DNA of 64,000 nt from Nemertoderma westbladi (taxonomy: Eukaryota; Xenacoelomorpha; Nemertodermatida; Nemertodermatidae). Positions 58,850-64,000 of the stretch are shown here, in pieces. The position numbers and the translations under genes are program-made. The stretch's first letter is position 1. The number at the start of each line of letters is the position of its first letter. The notes below the pieces were generated by a model. That model had not been told where the DNA came from, did not search any database, and saw only the letters and a list, made by a program, of their open reading frames with translations. Where the stretch lies: the NCBI GenBank assembly GCA_032718475.1, contig JAUCBJ010006687.1, positions 1 to 64,000 on the forward strand, in the 5' to 3' direction.

Positions 58850-59640
58850 TTCCTGACCCCTGCACCATGCCAGGCTAACAGTCCTGCGTGAGTCCTTCCC
58901 ACCATATGGGGTGGCAAGGTTGAACTCCCTGGACTGCCCTGGCCACAGGCTGCAGGCTAGACACCATCCCCGTCAGCTCTCTGGGACTGAAGCTGACAGA
59001 CTCGCAGTTCCGGATCTCAGTCGGCACTCGTTTTGGGTGCAGGTTGACTGAGCCCCACAGCTGTGCCCGGTGTGGCAAGGATGTTATGTCGGATGGCATT
59101 CATGGTCTTTCCTGCTCAAGGAGCCTCGGCAGACTTGGACCAACTCAATGTTGAACAACATTGTGCGCCGGGCGCTCATCAGCTGTGACGTCCCCGCTAT
59201 GCTTGAGCCACTAGGCTTGTGTAGAGGGGATGGGAAGCGAGTAGATGGCGTCACCCTGGTCCCGTAGAACTGCAGACGGTTCCTCACATTTGGCCGCGAT
59301 GGTGGCGGACCCACTGGCGCCCAGCCACCTTTCCCAGACGCTATCCACTGGAGGCCACACTGCAGAGGAAGCAGAAACTCGAAATATTCGCTAGTACCAG
59401 GAACTCATGGACCGGGGCTACCTCTTCCACCCGGTAGCCTACGAGACCTTTGGCCACCCCGGCCCTGAAACATCTGAGTTCCTGAAGGAGATCGGGGCAA
59501 GACTCCACTCTGTTACCCAGGAACCCCGATCTCACCGCTTCCTCATGCAGAAACTGGCTGTTGCCATATCCTGATCGGCAATGCGGCCTCCATTATGGGG
59601 ACCGTGGACCCCTCACACACTAACAATAAGGGACTATACG
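58850..59640 (+). pseudogene. C-terminal remnant of another retroelement ORF (zinc finger + RLE-like)
   Basis: GC-rich. Translations in shifting frames give LGLKLTDSQFRISVGTRFG, then CARCGKDVMSDGIHGLSC (a zinc-finger-like Cys/His motif). LNNIVRRALI and DGKRVDGVTLVP follow, and later GYLFHPVAYETFGHPG and FLMQKLAVAIS. This series is known to me as the conserved C-terminus of reverse-transcriptase ORFs abundant in marine invertebrate genomes. Its R-P-D-G...W-D motif recalls a restriction-like endonuclease, but here Pro is Val and the W-D part is lost. Stops and shifts show it is dead. It abuts the plus BEL 3' LTR. Confidence 0.6.
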
Positions 59641-61496
59641 AGGTGGTCCATGGTCCCTAGTGCACCCCCCACCCCGACGGAACAGACTAGCATACACCCA
59701 CCCCCCTCCCTCCCCAATGAAACAGACTAACTTTCACACACCCTCCCCCTAGCTTTCTTATTTTGCTATTATTGTTTTATTTGTATTGTTTTTATCTAAT
59801 AATTTGAACGGCCCAGTGCTTAAGATTAAACAATTTATAAGATAACATTGAGTATGAGTAACATCAGCGAAGTTTGTAATATATATGAGAATGGGGCAAA
59901 TTTAACAAGCGGCAAGCGCTAGATTAACTTGCAGTATGAAATTAAATTTAACATATACTCGTATAATTAATAATTAAATAATGCTAAAAGTTATGTGTTT
60001 CCCAAAATGATGGTAGAGCCGTCCTACTCCTCCCTGGCGGTTATATTTATTATGTTTACCGGCAATCATGTCCAATAAACACCTCTCCAGCAAAGACCTA
60101 TGTATTAGTATATACCATGAGCTTTTTTATGAATACGCTAGAGATGTTTAAACACTAAGATATATATCATTTATTAGGTAAAAAACAGCAATGTGAAAGT
60201 CATAATCACACCCATATCACTCATCTTTGTGGATTAAAAAATATCGCTATGTACTGTAATATTTTTGGTGAAGTATAAACCTGTCTTAAACAGGTTAGTA
60301 CTTAGATACCAATACAGTAAGTACTTGTATAATTAATTAAATATATATTGTTAATAATATTATAAATTTGAAGAGGAGCCGTCATTAAATAGAGAAGGTA
60401 ATTTTTTCCACTTCTGAACAAACCCATAATAATACACCTTTAATTACTGATATTAAACCTACCGGATATCATAATATTACAGTATTACCAGGTTAATTAG
60501 TTATTTTACGAGATATTTACCCGATGGTTAAGTTATAAACCCGAGGCGTAGCCGAGGACTTATAAGAGTAAATATTTATTTTTTTACTTAATGAACTATT
60601 TACTACACAATATAATCATATTGATACTTATTTTCATATCATTGAGTAAGTTCCTGGTGCATACTGATTATATTATGTATATATTATATGTATATATTAT
60701 GTTTATCTTTATCAGTTTACGAGTTTTTAAAAACTCGTAAGTATCTCGTAAAAATATTCATTACAAGGTAAATATTATACAGGTTGTAGTTTATATCGGG
60801 ATATCTAACCTTCAAATCAATGTTGTTATATTTTACGCATAGTAGTACTCTATGGCTATTGCAATTTGATATGATTATTTTATGCCGTTGTGGGTGGGTA
60901 ATAAATAAATATATAAGATTTGTTTGTATTGCAACCGAGAACATTTTTAAAGGCAAGGATCTGATTCATTGTATAAAAAGAACTAGTCTTACAGCTGTAA
61001 ACACTACTTTGCTTCGCTAATAAATGTACAAATTTGAAGCTGCTATAAATATTAACGGCGAAAGTTAATTTAAATTTTTTGAATAAATTTATATTAAAAA
61101 TTCATGCAACATCACTGGACACCGACTCTCATTATCTTATAATATCTAAGGCAATATTCCTCACAAAAGTATGCCATATGTTCTTGTTATTTTGATTTGT
61201 TTGCCTAGGCGAATGTGTATCACATTAGACGGGAGGCAGCGTGTTTGGTTGGTGAAAGTCATTGTTGGTTTGCATCTTCCAATCCCATCTGTTTCTTGGA
61301 GTCCATGTTAGACAGGTTTGTTTAATATAACTTTTGTTGGGCACAGCTTTGCCAAAGTCGGCTATGACGTCAAGGTGGGATCGAACTGGTAACCTTCGGG
61401 TTGGATAGGAAACTCCATGGGGAGGTAAATTGCGGACATATAAGGTATCAGGTAGTATTTCCAGGTTTATCTTATACCTGAGCCGCTAGCTGAATG
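59641..61496. other. AT-rich intergenic region
   Basis: Contains C-rich patches (59660-59750), an inverted-repeat element (60498-60755) and, near 61365-61400, a minus-strand B-box-like string (AGTTCGATCCCACC) that could be a SINE remnant. No gene is supported. Confidence 0.5.
60498..60755. mobile_element. Possible short TIR element with inner palindrome
   Basis: TTTTACGAGATATTTAC near 60502 is mirrored by GTATCTCGTAAAA at 60741-60753. Within the right part lies a perfect 24-bp palindrome centred on TTTTTAAAAA (60717-60740, ACGAG...CTCGT). GAGGCGTAGCCGAGG occurs at 60543-60557. Non-coding. Confidence 0.4.
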
Positions 61497-63677
61497 GTGA
61501 CGACAGCAGACAATCATCCCATGCATGGAAATCGATCAACTTGCTTAATGGGCGGAAAAGCCAACCAACCACCAAGGTTAAGGCTGAATCACCAGCCGAT
61601 CGCCTCAATGGTTGGAAGGCCCACTTTGAAAAGCTCCTCAATAATGACAGGGTATTACCTGATAACTTTATAGAAGTAAAGTGTTCTGAGTCTGTACTCC
61701 CAGATATTCCCATTGGTGATATCTCCTTTGCAGAAGTGAAGGCTGCTGCAAAGAGCATTAAGACCAATAGTGCCAGTGGAGTAGATGGTGTTCCCCCTGA
61801 GGTCTTTAAAATACCTGAGTGTTTAAAGCTCATCTACAGTATCCCATCATATAGTAGACATGTACCGAACAACAAGAGTCCCACAAGAAATGAAAACAAA
61901 TAAGTTGGTGCCAGTTCCCAAGAAGGGCAACCTAACACTCTATGGTTCTTTTCGGGGAAACTCATTGATCTCGATTGCTGCAAAGCTATACAATAGAATT
62001 CTATTAAATCGCATCAAGGATCCCATTGAGAGACTGCTCCGTGGAAATCAGAATGGGTTCCGTAAAGGTCGTGGGACCATGGAGCCCATTTTGGCACTTA
62101 TAAGGATAATTGAAGAGTTATCAAAAAAGAAAGACAGGCATCTGGCTGTTATCTTTGTTGACTTCTTCAAGGCCTTTGATTCAGTCTCTCGCTCACTTAT
62201 GTTCAGCATACTTTCATTATATGGGATTCCTGATGAAATTATTGCAGCAATCAGATCAGTATACGATGGTTCGACAACATTTGTGTCTACTGTTGACGGT
62301 GACACAGAACCATTTGAAGTGTTATGGGGCGTCCTCCAGGGAGACACCTTGCACCATTCTTGTTCATAATTGTGGTTGACTATGTTCTACGCATGTCCTT
62401 AGATCATCATAATGATGATGGGGTGATGGTAACTGCACATACTGGCTCCATAAATCGAGGAAATCCTGCCACGTACCTTACTGATCTAGACTTTGCTGAT
62501 GACTTAGGAGTACTCTCAGAATCACTAGAGGGAGCCCAACGGCTCCTCAGCTCATTAGAACATACTGCTTCTAGTGTTGGTCTTTTTATTAACTCCTGGA
62601 AGACCACAATTTTAACAGTTAACTTTGAAAGTCCTCAGCAAGTCTCTGATCGGATGAGCATAAGCTCAAAGGATGGTATGCTTGAGCATGTGGACGACTT
62701 CTGTTACCTGGGATCATGGATCCGGAAGTCAGGTGAGGACCTTCGAATACGTAAGGGAAAGGCAAGGGCAGCCTTGAATTGGATTTCCAGGATTTGGAAG
62801 TCACCGAGAATTAATCGGAAACTTAAGGTCCGTGTGATGATATACTGTACGCATCTACTACGCGGACGCAGCCCGCGCTGCTTATACCTAGAGATACCCG
62901 CGTGACACGCGATGACGTCACAGTCAGACTACTGCTACGCGCCCTATGCAGCCCATAGCCTAGCGCTCTGCTTATCTGGCATACTGGCATATACTGTCTC
63001 TGCACCGTACTGCTGTAGGGGTCCTTCAAGGACACAGGTCTGGACTCGGGACTCTGTCGAACACTGCCACACTATCGTTGTGTGTACCGCGTTGTATTCC
63101 TCATACATTATATTCTACATTATATGATCGTGATTTATGTTGATATTTCTCCACCTCATATTCTCATATGCTCAGTGCATATCCCCATAGTCCGATTATT
63201 TAGAGCAGCAGTAGTTCCAGTACTCCTCTATGGGATTCCATGCTGGGCTCTAACTGCTGAGGACACCAAATCTCTGGATGGCACATTCACAAGAATGCTA
63301 CGCCGGGTTCATTGTGTCAAGTACAATGCACACATCTCCAAACAGACACTATATAACATTGGAGGTGTCTCATTGGTTCCCCCAAGCTTGACACTAGAAC
63401 AAAATCGCCTCCGCTTTGCAGGACATTGCTTTTGCCGTGAGGACCAGCCAGTGCATAATCTTGTACTTTGGCAGCCTCATGGAGTGAATAAGCATGGTGG
63501 ACAGCCCATGACTTTCTTGAGACGCATCTTAAAGGACACTGGCCTTGAAGATGCGGATGATCTAGCAAATGTCATGGGTGATAGGGAATTGTGGCGGCGC
63601 AATTTTGTCGACAAGCCGGCACAGTATTCTTAAAAATGCAGCTGCATGCAGCATGCCAATCCTAGTAGTAGTAGAAT
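61497..63677 (+). mobile_element. LINE copy 3, 5'-truncated, with nested insertion
   Basis: Same family as copies 1 and 2, beginning in the linker (NGRKSQPTTKVKAESPADRL) and running through the RT (VDFFKAFDS; a frameshift around LQGDT near 62340; DLDFADDLGVLSE) to the C-terminal region (63180-63633: LRRVHCVKYNAHIS, RLRFAGHCFCRE, GGQPMTFLRRILKDTG). It ends with CCTAGTAGTAGTAG. It retains the most complete 3' end of the three copies. Frameshifts near 61845 and 62340 and the insertion at 62833-63189 make it non-functional. Confidence 0.88.
62833..63189. mobile_element. 357-bp insertion with GTCCG duplication (solo-LTR-like)
   Basis: GTCCG occurs at 62828-62832 and again at 63190-63194, while LINE copy 2 has a single copy at the equivalent site. 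The insert starts TGTGATGATATAC and ends CATATCCCCATA. Length, 5-bp duplication and TG start suggest a solo LTR, although it ends TA rather than CA. It splits the LINE ORF. Confidence 0.6.
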
Positions 63678-63745
63678 GGTTGGAGCGTCGGACTTCCAAC
63701 CCGGCGGTCAATCAATCAATCCGGGATGGCCCGGTCCATTGTTAT
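63678..63745 (+). repeat. tRNA-like fragment after LINE copy 3
   Basis: TGGTTGGAGCGTCGGACTTCCAACC resembles the D-arm and anticodon arm of a tRNA (loop CTTCCAA), but the T arm is replaced by an ATCA repeat. Degenerate SINE head. Confidence 0.35.
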
Positions 63746-64000
63746 TACCAATCAATAATAAGAATAGCTTTAATATGTAGCACCCCAACACCAATAAACA
63801 GAAGATACAGTGTAATTGGAAAGAATACTGGTAGGGTGAATAATGAGACCACCCGGTTGCTTAGCTGTAGCAGTGCTAGTATAGCTAGCAACCGGGCGTT
63901 TAATCTTAAGCTATTGGGTTACATTGATAGAAATAAGCGAAAAAAGAGGAGGGGGGGGGGGGGAATCTCGGTAGTATCAAATTTTAAATAAAACTTATAT
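63746..64000. other. Right edge of window
   Basis: AT-rich. Contains the hairpin above and a G13 run near 63950-63962. No gene is supported. Confidence 0.5.
63852..63896. repeat. Short hairpin
   Basis: CCCGGTTGC (63852-63860) and GCAACCGGG (63888-63896) are perfectly complementary, with partly pairing TTAGCT/AGCTA inside. Function unknown. Confidence 0.6.

Noticed and set aside
62831-63190. Spliceosomal intron in LINE copy 3 (GT...AG edges)
   Set aside because: Removing it does not restore the sequence of copy 2 exactly; the GTCCG duplication shows an insertion.

Overview
The window is animal nuclear DNA: AT-rich, gene-poor, with introns, SINE-, MITE-, LINE- and LTR-type repeats and no operon structure. 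Host genes seen are a group I p21-activated kinase (PAK) on the minus strand and two intronless paralogues of an SVOP/SV2-type transporter on the plus strand. Repeat content (BEL/Pao, APE-type LINE, Penelope-like GIY-YIG) and gene content suggest a marine invertebrate, possibly a deuterostome such as an echinoderm or hemichordate. The species is not identifiable from the sequence alone.

Layout. 1-7 kb: first three coding exons of PAK on the minus strand (6740-6472, 4906-4720, 1106-891). Splice phases match exactly, and the kinase domain lies beyond the left edge. Intron 2 holds a tRNA-derived SINE and a 2.5-kb dead LINE. 7-16 kb: old repeats, including a palindromic element of TTCTCGC units, an ancient LINE broken into three ordered pieces by later insertions, fold-back elements and a second LINE reverse-transcriptase relic. 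16.8-18.2 kb: SVOP-like copy 1. 18.2-21.65 kb: no supported gene.

21,652-37,836 (minus) and 42,911-58,841 (plus) are two complete, very large (~16 kb) BEL/Pao LTR retrotransposons in inverted orientation with their 5' LTRs facing each other. The 5-kb island between them carries SVOP-like copy 2, a Penelope-like GIY-YIG fragment and a second copy of the LINE. Each BEL element has ~1.21-kb LTRs differing by only about three bases within the pair, a repeat-rich ~2.3-kb leader and one continuous gag-pol frame of ~2,730 codons. Each also has a ~3-kb region after pol with a decayed extra reading frame ('ORF3') that I do not recognise. The minus copy has a perfect CTGCT target duplication; the plus copy has none. 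Both are disabled, by different lesions. Their LTRs share the 3' two thirds, but their U3 regions appear unrelated.

58.85-59.64 kb is a decayed C-terminal piece of another retroelement ORF. 61.5-63.7 kb is a third copy of the LINE, with a 357-bp insertion flanked by a GTCCG duplication.

Most of the window is mobile DNA. The functional host content is the PAK 5' half and the SVOP pair. The strongest candidates for something undescribed are the ORF3 of the giant BEL elements, their U3 exchange, and the periodic ACCGGTA arrays in their leaders.
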